This document shows positions 11,437 to 22,500 of a stretch of 64,000 bases of DNA, in pieces. The stretch lies in assembly GCA_004194705.1 (NCBI GenBank), contig SADC01000055.1:1-64000 (forward strand), written 5' to 3'. Numbering within the stretch: the first letter of the stretch is position 1; each line of letters starts with the position of its first letter. Below the pieces are notes generated by a model. That model saw nothing but the letters and a program-made list of their open reading frames with translations, did no database searches and was not told where the DNA came from. This DNA is from Ditylenchus dipsaci (lineage: Eukaryota > Nematoda > Chromadorea > Rhabditida > Anguinidae). Position numbers and translations under genes: made by a program.

Positions 11437-11743
11437 GGGCATGCTCGCCGCCGATGGAAATATTTTGAAAGGCGGATACCAGGTCATTTCAAACGAGAAT
11501 CATTTTAAAATAAATTTAGTTGAGTACCCTGCGTGGATCAAGTAATCAAAAGCACTATCTTCTTCAATAGCATTGGTGACCTAGTGGGATAGCGGCGGCG
11601 TACTGCGAAGGTTGATCGTCGGTTCGATTCCCACTGGAGGTACAATTTTTCCTCTACTTTTCTAAAGATCGTCAAATTAATTCTTGTTTGAATTTCGCTG
11701 GTACCCGCCTTTCAAAATATTTCCATCGGCGGCGAGCATGCCC
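11437..11743. mobile_element. TIR element with tRNA-like core
   Basis: A 39-base terminal inverted repeat, GGGCATGCTCGCCGCCGATG onward, is essentially perfect at both ends (11437-11475 and 11705-11743) and extends a few bases further with mismatches. Inside, at about 11575-11645, is a tRNA-like unit with CCTAGTGGGATAGCG (A-box position), GGTTCGATTCCCAC (B box) and a short T run afterwards. Its T stem is imperfect. The element interrupts or follows the end of the hAT fragment. No target duplication was found. Confidence 0.75.
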
Positions 11744-12486
11744 GTTTAACTAAGTTATCGATCATATTTGTTGTCATGGTTGTATAAAGAAACTTCACTC
11801 GTTCGATTGAATAATTAACTATTTTTAAGTGTTTTTTCGTTCTACCCGCAATTAAACGCGGGACCCGCGCCGGACCTGCAAGAATTTTTTTCAACCCGCC
11901 CCGCGCTCCGCACTTTTAAAATTTCTAAAACCCGCCCCGCAAACCCGCACGCATGATTTTGGCATCCAAAACACGCCCCGCAAATCCGCAATAGCCCAAA
12001 TGGCCATCCCTACCATTTACTGATTCCACAAAATTTAGTTGTTTGTCTGCTGAAAATTTTATTCACACTTCTAAGGCCCGTAGTCCGTGTGAAAATTTGG
12101 TGTTGCACTTTCGAAGAGGCACATCTCCAGACAATTCTGCGTCTAATGGAACATATCACTGAAGATTAACCAAAAGATTAACTCTAGGGCTTTGTTTTCA
12201 AAAACATGACGGACATAGTCCAAATACTCTACACAGATGTTTTTACTATAGTAACTCACTGAGTTGATGCCCAGAAAAAATTTAAAACACTCAATTTTTT
12301 ACACGAATACGATTCCGTCCTAAGAAACGCTGGCCTACCCTGCACTTAAGGCTTCACCTAAACAAAAAAGATTACTTTACATTAGTGGCTTACTGAAGTG
12401 AACAAGTGCCAGTTTGCAATTTTATGAAAAAAATATTTGAAAATTACTCATTCATTTCCATACAACTAGTCAGTAATAACTAAAAG
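11744..12486. other. no gene recognised
   Basis: It contains a GC-rich patch (about 11850-12000) with repeated AACCCGC and CCGCCCCGCAAA motifs, otherwise unassigned AT-rich DNA. Confidence 0.4.
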
Positions 12487-12489
12487 CCT

Positions 12490-12608
12490 ATACTATATCG
12501 GGTGTAACACTATATCAAGAGCACGATTTTTTTTGGTTTTGGTCGAGCCACCAAATCGAAAAAATGTGTACTTTATCAAGGACAGCTATATCAAAGTTTG
12601 ACTATACT
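12490..12608. mobile_element. short pogo-like MITE
   Basis: CTATACTATATCGGGTGTAAC on the left is mirrored by ACAGCTATATCAAAGTTTGACTATA split over the right end, with AACACTATATCAAGAG and ACTTTATCAAGG inside. Decayed relative of the TA-flanked family; it ends about 30 bases before the tRNA gene. Confidence 0.5.
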
Positions 12609-12636
12609 ATTTTAGTTTACAACTCAGGCATCATGA

Positions 12637-12710
12637 GCCTTCATAGCTCAGTTGGTTAGAGCGTGGGTCTAATAAGCCCAAGGTCGCAGGTTCGACCCCT
12701 GCTGGAGGCA
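12637..12710 (+). tRNA. tRNA-Ile (anticodon AAT)
   Basis: A full cloverleaf can be folded. The acceptor stem GCCTTCA pairs with TGGAGGC (one G-T pair) and a discriminator A follows. The D arm is GCTC/GAGC around AGTTGGTTA. The anticodon stem TGGGT/GCCCA holds loop CTAATAA, giving anticodon AAT for isoleucine. The T arm is GCAGG/CCTGC around TTCGACC. A box TAGCTCAGTTGG and B box GGTTCGACCCC match RNA polymerase III promoters, and a TTTTT terminator follows at 12716. No intron. Unlike the tRNA-like units elsewhere in the window, all stems pair. Confidence 0.93.
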
Positions 12711-13855
12711 CAATCTTTTTGAATAATTTTAGTAACTTTTTAGCCAAATCTTGTATGCAGACGTTCTGAATTCATGAGATTCGCAAAATTAACCAATCTT
12801 GCCTATATACAACATAATATTTATGTTTGTTAAAATGTGTGACATCTAATGACATCCTATAAGAACCTAGTATATTCAGGCTCTATTGTCGAATCCGGTC
12901 CAGGTCCCCCTGCTGTTTTTTTCCATTTTTTTATTTTTTTGCCTTGGTCCCCTCTGTTGTTTTTTTCCTTTTTTGCCTCGCTCCCCTCTGTTGTTCTTAA
13001 GAGGGTGCGCATGCGTTTCAAAAAAGTTAAAGCGGGGACCAGCAAATTTTTTTAAATCTTTCCATTTTTCAGTCGTGCTGCGTCAAATCTAATATTGATG
13101 ACCTCATACTACTTCTAATAATAAGCAAAAATCGTGTTTTTTATATCAAGCACTGAACAAATATTGTCGCCGAGAAAAATTGATTGGCAAAAACAGGTTT
13201 TCGAAAAACAATTTAGAACAATAGTTATGGTCTTTCGAAACCGGCGAATTTCTGGAAACACCCTGTATTTTTTGTATCTTTTTCCATTTTTTTAAACTGT
13301 CAATATTTAACTGTTTGACAGTGAATTAGTAATATTCTCGAGAAAAGACCAACAAAAGATTCGGCAGGAGAGGAGTGGAGAAATTCAAACTGGGGAAAAT
13401 TCAAATTGGGAAAGATAAAATTGGGGAAGTTCAAATTGAGGACAAAATTTCTCTCAAAGTACGCAAAAAAAGTCTGTAAATAAAACAGATATCATGATTT
13501 TTTCCCCATTAGAATTTTCTTTTATGTGATTTTCCCCACTCTTCTCCTGCCCAAAAAATTTCGCACTGACTTTTTCACAACTGTTGCTTATTTATTCTTT
13601 TTGTCTTACAATTTTATCTCCAAAATATTTGTGTGTGTGTGTGTTTTTATTTAGAAATAATTAATAATATTTATTAAATTCATAACAAAATGCTTTTTGC
13701 AATTAATAAGAGAATTTAAATTTAAACAATTTATGATATGCTCGTAAATTCAATAAAATATTTAAGATTTATAGTTATAATCAGAGCAGTCGAATTGAAG
13801 TACTGTATAACCTCTATCAATTTCCCCATCCAAAAATTGACAAAACCTTTTTTAG
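12711..13855. other. unassigned region with low-complexity tracts
   Basis: It holds a pyrimidine-rich stretch (12890-13050) with GCCTTGGTCCCCTCTGTTGTT, a phrase also found near 3175, 25080, 35890 and 42430, plus CAAATTGGGGAA-like repeats (13385-13450) and a (GT)n microsatellite at 13630-13645. No gene recognised. Confidence 0.5.
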
Positions 13856-14023
13856 ATTGCCTCGAAAGCCGAAAAAAAGAGCTATTCAAAAAAAAGAAAG
13901 CCGGCCGCAAAATGGAAGACGCTAAGGACCTTGCCAAGAGGATCATACAAACAATGGACGAAGGTATCCAGAAAGATGTTGCAACTGTTGTTATTGCTAG
14001 ACTGTCTTCAGAAACGCCAAGAA
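13856..14023 (+). CDS. candidate single exon of an unknown protein
   Basis: A good acceptor (CCTTTTTTAG ends at 13855) and donor (GTAAGA from 14024) bracket a 168-base open segment whose translation is coding-like: CLESRKKELF, then KMEDAKDLAKRIIQTMDEGI, then QKDVATVVIARLSSE. It is rich in Lys, Glu and Ala and probably helical. I do not recognise the family, and no partner exon was found on either side within 2 kb. It could be part of a gene with long introns or a fragment carried by a mobile element. Confidence 0.4.
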
Positions 14024-14945
14024 GTAAGATACAACCTAGCGATTTATGCTAGCACAAGAAAGGCCTTGTGTATTAAACTATGCGTTGAATGCAGAATTAC
14101 ACAGTGAGCACAGTGAACAGGAAAAGTTTGGAAACAGAGGGAATTTCAACGGGTAACAGCTTCGGAAAATAAATTACAAAATTATTCATATCTCTTTACC
14201 TTTTAGCAAATCTAAAAGGTCGTTAATTCGGACATGGGATGCGAGCTTAGCGTAGTCCATCCATTTCCAAAACTGCTTTTGAAATATAAAAATGGCTGTG
14301 AAATTTCGAATTCCACTCAAGACAATAATCATTCAAACAGTGAATTTCAAATTTTTAAAAATAAATGATTATTGTCTCCAACGGAATTCGAAATTTAATA
14401 GGGACTCAAATTTTTTAAAAGTAGTTTTAAAGTAAATCAACTACGCTGAACATGAACCCGGTGTTAAAATTGAAAATTTGCTGAAAAGTAGAGAGATTTA
14501 ATACAATTTTAAAAGCTAGTTTACACGTTTGAATACCTGTGTTTAGAGGCATAATTAGTGGTTATACAGCATTCGAAGATTATTTATCAACAACAGCTTC
14601 AGCAACAATAATAATTAGTGGAAGTAAGCAAAAAGGCTCAACGAAAATGCCAATTTAATGACCCGAAGTAGACGTAGTAATAGTAATTACAATGTATTAT
14701 AAGCAAAGCTACTGTTTTTTTTTATCTAACCAACACCTCCTGTTTCTAATTCGAAATCGCATTTATCGAGAAGATTAAATAAAAGTACATTTTCAAAGTC
14801 TGAATATAGACGTTCAGTAAACTTTTACTCGGATGTCAAGTCAGCCGAAAATATAAATAACAGTTATAATTAATGGTGTTCTGCCAATCTGTGAAAATGC
14901 TGAAAAAGGCCAAAAAACAGCTAAAATCTTGGCCAAAAAAAGTTG
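14024..14945. other. unassigned; small fold-back at 14295-14400
   Basis: AAATTTCGAATTCCACTCAA (about 14300) followed by GACAATAATCATT is mirrored by AATGATTATTGTC at 14364-14376 and the rest of the inverted arm (to about 14395), making a 100-base hairpin. Nothing else is recognised. Confidence 0.45.
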
Positions 14946-14950
14946 GTCTA

Positions 14951-15388
14951 CAGTCCACTTTCGTTTAACTGGCACCCCCTCAAGTTCGTTCCCGCCTAGG
15001 TCTGACACTTTTTCACTTCAATTTTTGAAGGCTTTTGTCATTTGTCTTCGGCCAGTCTGTTCCGAAATATCAAGGATTCTGAATCGCCGATCGTTTTTCA
15101 AAATTTTATCAGTTTCACCGTAAAGACCCGCGGTACTCCATGAACCGCACTCCCTTTTGAAAAGGGAGTGCCGGACCGGCACTCCCTTTTGAAAAGGAGT
15201 GCCGGACCGGCACTGCCGGTTTAGGTGAAACTGATGAAATTTCGAAAAACGACCGGCGAAATCAGAATCCTTGAGATACTTCGGATTAGACGGACGAATC
15301 AGTTTCGGAAATAAAATTAAAAATTGAGGTAAAAAATTTCGGGCGGGAACGAACTTGAGAGGGGTGCCGGTTTAACGAAAATTGACTT
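14951..15388. mobile_element. pogo/Tigger-like fold-back MITE
   Basis: Left end (TA)CAGTCCACTTTCGTTTAACTGGC is mirrored near 15375. The arms include CAAGTTCGTTCCCGCCTAGG, seen inverted as GGGCGGGAACGAACTTGAG, and GAATCGCCGATCGTTTTTC. The centre (15130-15225) repeats CACTCCCTTTTGAAAAGGG and CCGGACCGGCACT. Confidence 0.8.
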
Positions 15389-16117
15389 AATAATTTTGAC
15401 TGTTTTTAATCTTCCGAATTTAAAAGTTTTCGTTCAAATTTTTCTGCGTTATAGCTTTTCGGCTCTTTTGACTTAATTCAAAATCGATTTTGAAAAAAAG
15501 GGAGCTTCGAATCAGAAAAACATTTAAAAGGTCAGACTTAAAGCTCACACTCAGCATATGGTAGACTAGCAGCTTTGAATGCACAGTTTACATAAATATA
15601 TATTACATAGAGGCTTCACTTAATGAGTCTAATAATAGTGCAGAAAATATTAAAAACAATATATGAAGGCTGCTTTATTTCTCGCTGTACACCGTGCTAA
15701 CTGAGGACGAAAACAGCTTTTTTCGTTGTTTTTCCATAGAAGATGAGCGGACTAAAATTATTAATAAATAGTTGCAAGTGTAACAAATATAAATAGATAA
15801 TTTAGATTTATATTTTATCATAATTTAGTTTAGAATAGGCTTCACACGATCAGCGATGTCAATAATGCCGAAGAACTGTACTACAGTTGCAAGTCTATAG
15901 TACAGTTGAAAAACTGTGATACGGTTTTGAGACAAATGTAGCATAAGTTTTTTAAAACAGTACTAACGGGTGTTTAAAAAGTTTTGTTGCACTGTTTCTC
16001 TTCTTTCGAGTGCTATAGAGAATTTGGATTCTGCATGGCAATTTCACTTACGTTAATAAAAGTTTATACATCACTAAATTATTGAGAAAAACAAGTTTTT
16101 ATAATCGCAGCTAAATA
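15389..16117. other. no gene recognised
   Basis: AT-rich unassigned DNA downstream (minus sense) of the tir-1 gene end. Confidence 0.4.
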
Positions 16118-16278
16118 CAGTCAAATCTTGGTTCAGTCTACATCCTCTCAAGTTCGATCCCACGCTGGGTCCAACGCATTTTTCACTAAGTTTTACTAGT
16201 ATCAGAATTAGCGAACATCTAAAAGAGGAGTCTAGCTGGAGATCGAACTTCGATTGTTTCAACTAAACCATGGTTGAC
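16118..16278. mobile_element. pogo-like MITE
   Basis: (TA)CAGTCAAATCTTGGTTCAGT on the left pairs with ACTAAACCATGGTTGACA on the right; the interior AAGTTCGATCCCACGCTGGG is a diverged form of the shared core of this family. Confidence 0.65.
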
Positions 16279-16469
16279 ATTATCATGGAGGAAGCAAAAA
16301 ATTAGCCTGATTTCAAGACGAATTTTTTCTCTTGATGTTCTTCTGGGTCTGGCTGATTTTCAGGTTGGGTATGCCCACGATCACAGGTGAGACCCAAAGA
16401 AAATTCTTTTGCACACCATATATGCCGAATAAAATTTTCTCTTACATCTAGTTGAGCTCGAAAAGTCGT

Positions 16470-16475
16470 TTTTAT
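16470..16475 (-). promoter_or_regulatory. possible poly(A) signal of tir-1
   Basis: AATAAA on the minus strand, about 95 bases beyond the proposed stop codon at 16569-16571. Confidence 0.35.
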
Positions 16476-16568
16476 TTAGAAAAAAAGTTGTGGCTTATTA
16501 AAATCAGGCGAATTATTTAGCCCAGCTGCCATTTTATCAAAAATATTATCAACAATCTGGATCAAATG

Positions 16569-19500
16569 CTACTTTTTAAAGTTTAGCTTACATGTTCCAG
16601 CATCTTTCAAATTGGAGACTAAGGAAGAATCCGCTGCGGGATGCTGTTGAGAAAACCTGTTTCTACTATTCTGAGCTGTGTGTGTGGATGTCACAGCCGA
16701 GTGATTACTATTGCTGGTGGAAGCAGTGTTGTTAGAGTTCAACCCCGCTGCTCCAGTGGCTGCAGACCTCACCGCTGATGCGGCACCCGTTGCATGAGCT
16801 CCCGATGACAATTTATAGGCACCTTTACGGCTGGGGTTGCATTGGTCGGCCGAATGGCTAGCTGGAAAAATTGGATTTTTGAATAATTGGCAGTTTATTA
16901 CTCGTAAGGTTACTTGATTGGTCCTATGCTGGGCGCCCTGTTAAGCTCTCCTTTGATAAATCTCTCGACCTTGTCTACACAAGCCTCCTGGTAGTCGTGC
17001 ACCCAACGCACTCCATTGAACTTGGTGATCTGGCGAATGTCGTCAGGAAGCTCGCTTTCAACTAAAATAGAATTTCTTTATATAAAAAAAACCACAGCCA
17101 AAAATTTGTTGGGACTATAATTCTGGTATTATAGGTAGTGGTGTAAAAATTTGAAATTTTGTGTCAGCTTCTAAACATAGCTACGAAATAGCTGAGAGCA
17201 AATAACTCACAAACTTGCTTTCTCTTGTATTGGCTCGGAGGACAGCTGATTTACATGACTGCCTGTGAGTTTAATTTATGTGGAGTGCATAAGGCCTAAA
17301 TAAGGGTCACTTCAACATTTTGGATTTTGGTATTTTTAGAGGTAAAAGTTAAAAAGCTGGTTGGCGCCTTTTCTGGGCATGGTCATAGACACAATTGGAA
17401 TAGGATATGTGCTCAACAATAGACATTTGTATTTTTTTTAAATTTCTGCAGAATAAAACTAGCCTGCAGGGAACTCAAACTGCTGGTCAAAGATAGGTAT
17501 GACATTCTTGTGGTGTTCAAAGGCACAATTTAACTCCTTGTGGATCCAGTCCTCACAGTTATTATCGTTCAAAAGACGGTCAAGAGAGTGGGGCGTGAGA
17601 ACCAGGATGAAGTGTTTTGCAGCTTGGATGTTTTTAACAAGCTGCAGTCAAATTTGCCGGCATACAGCTTGTCCACATCAATAAATACCTGTAAAAGTAG
17701 GAATTAGAGCGGCTAATGGTATGGTATTTTTCTAATACCGAAATTCTGCTGAAATACCCGAAAGTTTCAATATTATTTTTTGATTTTGCGTCTTTTGCTG
17801 CGGTTTTGAGTAGATATTGTAGCCAGATAGCCGGCAATATAATTCAAAAAATCACCCAGTGAAAAAAATGGAGAACTTGTGGTGCACCACAGCAGCCCTT
17901 TTGCCTTGGATCCACGCCAAAAAGTTAAATTTTGGTGATTTGTTTTATCAAAATGTGATTTTAAATTTGAATTAGATTTTTTGATACTTTAGATTTTGAG
18001 GAAGGAGAAAGTTGTGCCATTTCAGTTTGTGCCCATTTAATTTGTGCCCATAATTCAGTTCAAAAAGACTGAATAATCCACTAAATTTGGGCACAAATTG
18101 AATGGGCACAAACTGAAATGGCACAACTTTCTCCTTCCGAGATTTTGACCGTAGAAAAAGATGACTGCTGAAGTTCAGGTTCAATTTAATCCCCTTACAA
18201 TATCCAGCAGTCAAAATCCAATTACCTTGTAGCCCCTGAGCTGGAGCAGAACTTTGATCAAACTGGCAAGCTGGTTGCCCGTACTCCTTCTATAGCTGAT
18301 AAACACATCAATTTGTTTGCTGAGAATGGCCACTTCTATGTCGTCAATGTGTTTGCTGTCTGTAATCGACCAAATGTCAATCAATAAAACCAAATAATCC
18401 CTTTAAATACCTCTACCTTGAAGTGCCTGCCTCAATTTGAGCCTGTGGATGGGGTTTTGAATCCCACAAACACTTTTCATCATGTCATTAGTCAGGTTGG
18501 GCAATAGATTCCTGTTCAAACCCATGCCCAACATGGTGTAGGTGTACACACTCAGCTCTGGACTTAGGGACATAAGGAATTGGTCCAGCTGGCTGTCGTC
18601 TACACTGGAGTAATCGGCTGCTATCTGCAAAATATTTAGGTTTTGATTTGTTGGCTAGGTAATTGATCACCTTCAAACTCTCCAATTCTCGCATAAATCT
18701 CTTCCGCAGCAGCCCGGAGTTCATGCCCAAATCTTCTTCAAGCTCTTTTTCTGTTAGTAAGAGCAGGAGGTCTCCATCGACCATGTGTTTGGCGAAGGCC
18801 TGCCCGAATTGACCAAATCCAATCTAAATTTCTTTCTTATTAAAAAAATGGTTTACTTTTCCTAATGATCTAAATTTTTAAGAAATTTTCTGGGATATTT
18901 TGCTTGAAAAAGGCTTTTCGACTTAGCCCAGCTAATGAGAGCCCAAGTGCCCGCGCTCTCCAAAGAGTATTTTTCTCTAAGTCTACTGTTTTCAGTTCCC
19001 TTGATTTTTTTTCGCCCTAATCCATTAAAATGTGGAATGTGCTATTCTTTGCCGAGAAGCGGCAAAATACCCCTGGTATTGTCGGCGAAAAAAATGTGAA
19101 ATAGGTGAAAAATGAAAAAAGGTGGCTTAGAGAAAAATACTCTTTAGATAGGGCGGGCACTTGAGCTGCTGTCAGCTATGCCGAAATCACGTAGGGAAAA
19201 CTTTTTTGGGCCTGAAATCACTAAAATCAGTGGACCTCTCTAAACGGTCAGCCCTTGGTGAGTGTCCAAGCTGGCTGCTGAGCGAGGTTCGACTTTGCAT
19301 TATTTTCGATTGGGTCACTTCTATTACCCACAAGTTCCAAATTTTCGCTCGACAATGCCAGTAAAAAGGCATTTTCGATTTCTCATGCTTTTCTGAGGTA
19401 TGATGAAAGCAAATCAGGTTGGCCAGGGTGCCTTGATTTCTACCTTTTCCACCCAGTACTGCACATCCACAATACTCCAGCAGGGCACTTGCTGAGAAAG

Positions 19501-22500
19501 TTTGTAAGGCACCTCTTCTCCAATTATCACTAACGCTTCAGACGCAAATTTAGCAGCTATTTCGTCTGGACTCGAAGCTACCTCTTTGAGAGCTTGGATG
19601 GCTCCGATCTCCTGCAAAATTTTAGAATGTTTTTTTGAATATATTTTTTCAGACTTTTAATGGTTCTTACCTGCAAAACTTCCAACTTTTGTTGGTCTTT
19701 TTTGATAGCTGCTTCCATAGTGAAATGAAAAGCAGCCATGCTTTTGGCCTCTCGGCACTTGGACCGAAGCATAGGCAGTAACCTGAAACATGAAGTTTAC
19801 TTCTCAAAATTTCGATTGGATTGTTTTGTTCTACTTTTTCTTGGTACAGTCCACTCTCGATAAACCCGACTCAACTCGACAAAATCAATAATTTGGCTAC
19901 CCGCCGAAGAAACTCCACGAAGTTCACTCCCGATAAAACGGCATCTCAGGCTGGTATTTAAGGTGTCGGTTTATCGAGAGTAGACTGTAATTGTAAACTA
20001 GAATACAGTTAACTCTCGATATAAGACTATTTTGGAAATTATTCTGTGGCGGTGGTATTCGCTACTAACACCAACAGCTTACGCTTAGGCAAATCAGAGA
20101 AACAAAAAAATGTGTCCCAGATCATGGCTAAATCCACACGGGGCCCGAACTTTTTTCTAAGTTTTGGCTTCACTTATAAGCAGCCAATAAGCAGCCGAAG
20201 CAGAAAATAGAGAGTCTTATATAATTTTGAATTTAGTTCTGCTGCATCGATGTTGCCTCGCTCCGATGTTCCTTTCCCGGTCAGTGAATTTATCTTTCCG
20301 GCTATTATTTCGCCAGTTAAAAGCCGAGCAGCCAGTCATAGGTCCTTAGATTCCTATTCAGGCAATTGCCATACCAGTACATTTTCTATTTCTCAGCCGA
20401 TTAAAGGCTCAACCAGTATTTCTAATAGCCAAGAGCCACATGCTCTATCCAGTGCATTTATTAAGTCTTCTAGTATCATGCCCACGAGTGGCCTATCCAG
20501 TAATACTATTATTTCTACCAGTCCGGTGTCTATCCGAGGAACAGCCAGAACTAAATCATCCAGCTTAAGATTTACTTATGTTAGTACTGAGCCATGCTCA
20601 TACCAATCCAGAAAGTATAAATTTAAGGAAGCCAGTACTAAACCTAGCTCTGAGTCTTACTCTAGCTTAGCCAGTCCTACAGCCAGATTAGAGTCTATCT
20701 TCGTATCCAGCGCGAGTGATAGATTCCACTCCAGAGTCCGAGTTACTAACTCTATAGCCAGACCAAGCCCGAGGTCATCTTCAGCTCATCTTGCGCCAAG
20801 TCGAGTTCTCTGCTGGTGGTGGACAAATGTGCTATGTCAACACGCCGTCCGGTCTCCCATATGGTTTCGTCCTCCGCCTCAAGTCACGTCTATGCCCCTA
20901 CGCCGGTGAAGCGGGATGATGAAGTGAAGTCAAGCCAGCTCAGCTCAACGGGTCTACTCCAGCTCAACCAGTCTCCAGTCTTGAAGGTTCCAGCACAGCT
21001 CCCAGCATCAATGCAAAATCTCCAGTCAACAGAGTTCAATAGTTTGTTAACATCTGTTATTCATCCAGTTTCAATAAAGTCTCCTTCTGTACGTACTGAG
21101 AGTGCTGCGAGTAATACCCGTAGGCTTGAGTGTTCTGGTATTGATTCCCCACCCCATGTGGTGGATAACACTTCTAGTCTCACCCCCTTTACTATCTCAT
21201 GACAACCCGACACTAGATGAATAGTGCATGGTAAAGTGGAATACACGTAATTAGCATAATGGGGTCAGAAAATCAGAAGTGGCGTAGAGCCAAGAGACTT
21301 AACGGACTTGAACTGGTTATTAGGGTTCATTTGTTGATCCCGGTCCCAAGAAGCTGGAAAATCCCGCCTCAGAATTTTCCCTAATCGGTCCCCCACTTCA
21401 TTTCTGTACTTTTTTGATCAATTTCTTTGCACAAATGGTTTAAGTGCCTTATCATCTACCAGTAAATTATCAATAACATCATTGTGTTCATTGCAAAAGT
21501 TTGTTTGCACCTCTCTTTTACAACAATTAGTCATGCCTGTGCTTTGTTCTCAAAGGGCAACTCCTCAATTTCGACACTTATTTGATTGTTAACAACTGCT
21601 TACTCATCTTTTTAATGCCTCTTCAACTTTTGTATAATACCCACCTGATTAGCCACTCCTTGGGTCTGCCTTGTGAGTGTTTGTAGTCATGACCAGCAAA
21701 AGCCACTGGCTGATGAGCCACTAGGAAAGGCTCTACCAAAGACATGGTCCCTGACTTGGTGACCGCAGCCTCCATTTCTTTGGAAGATGTGTTGGAACTG
21801 CCTAGCATGCAAATGGCCAGGCAGGCATAGTATCTCGTGATATCATCTAAAGCAACACAAAATTCATGATAACTTCAAAGCGATCGAAAAATTCGGGCAA
21901 ATTTTTGGATGCAAAATTAATTATCAGAAAATCAGAAAAATTTGTTTACCACACGAGGACCATGCATTTCCATTTTTTTCAATCACGGTCTTTCACCTTT
22001 TTGTGATATTTCTACCATGTTTTGAGCATTTTGCCAAAAATCATTTTGGGGACCAAAGTCGCCAGTTTCCTGAGGCAATTTTCTTTGCGAAAAAATGATT
22101 TTGGTCAAAAATACTCCACAGCGTGTCAAAACCTTATATGCTCCCAGCATAGTGACCGACGGTCCGGCCGAGCCTGTCCACGTCCGAACGGCGCTACAAA
22201 ACCGGACGGTCAGACGGCCGGCTTGGCCGGCCGTCCGAACGGCCGGCTAAAACGTCTAAGAGGGTGGACCGCCGGCAACGGCATACTCGGACGGGACGGC
22301 CGATTCGTCAGAGACCGTCCTGTACTAAACCGAGATTTTTTTTAACTAATAGTACGTAACAAGCAAAAAAAATTGGCAATTTTTTTTTATTATTTTTGCC
22401 GGACGGCTGGCGGACGGCCGGCATTAAAAAATTTCGGCCGGTCGACGGCCGGCTGTTAGAAAAAAAAATTAAAGCCGGACGGCGACGACCGGTCAAAAAT

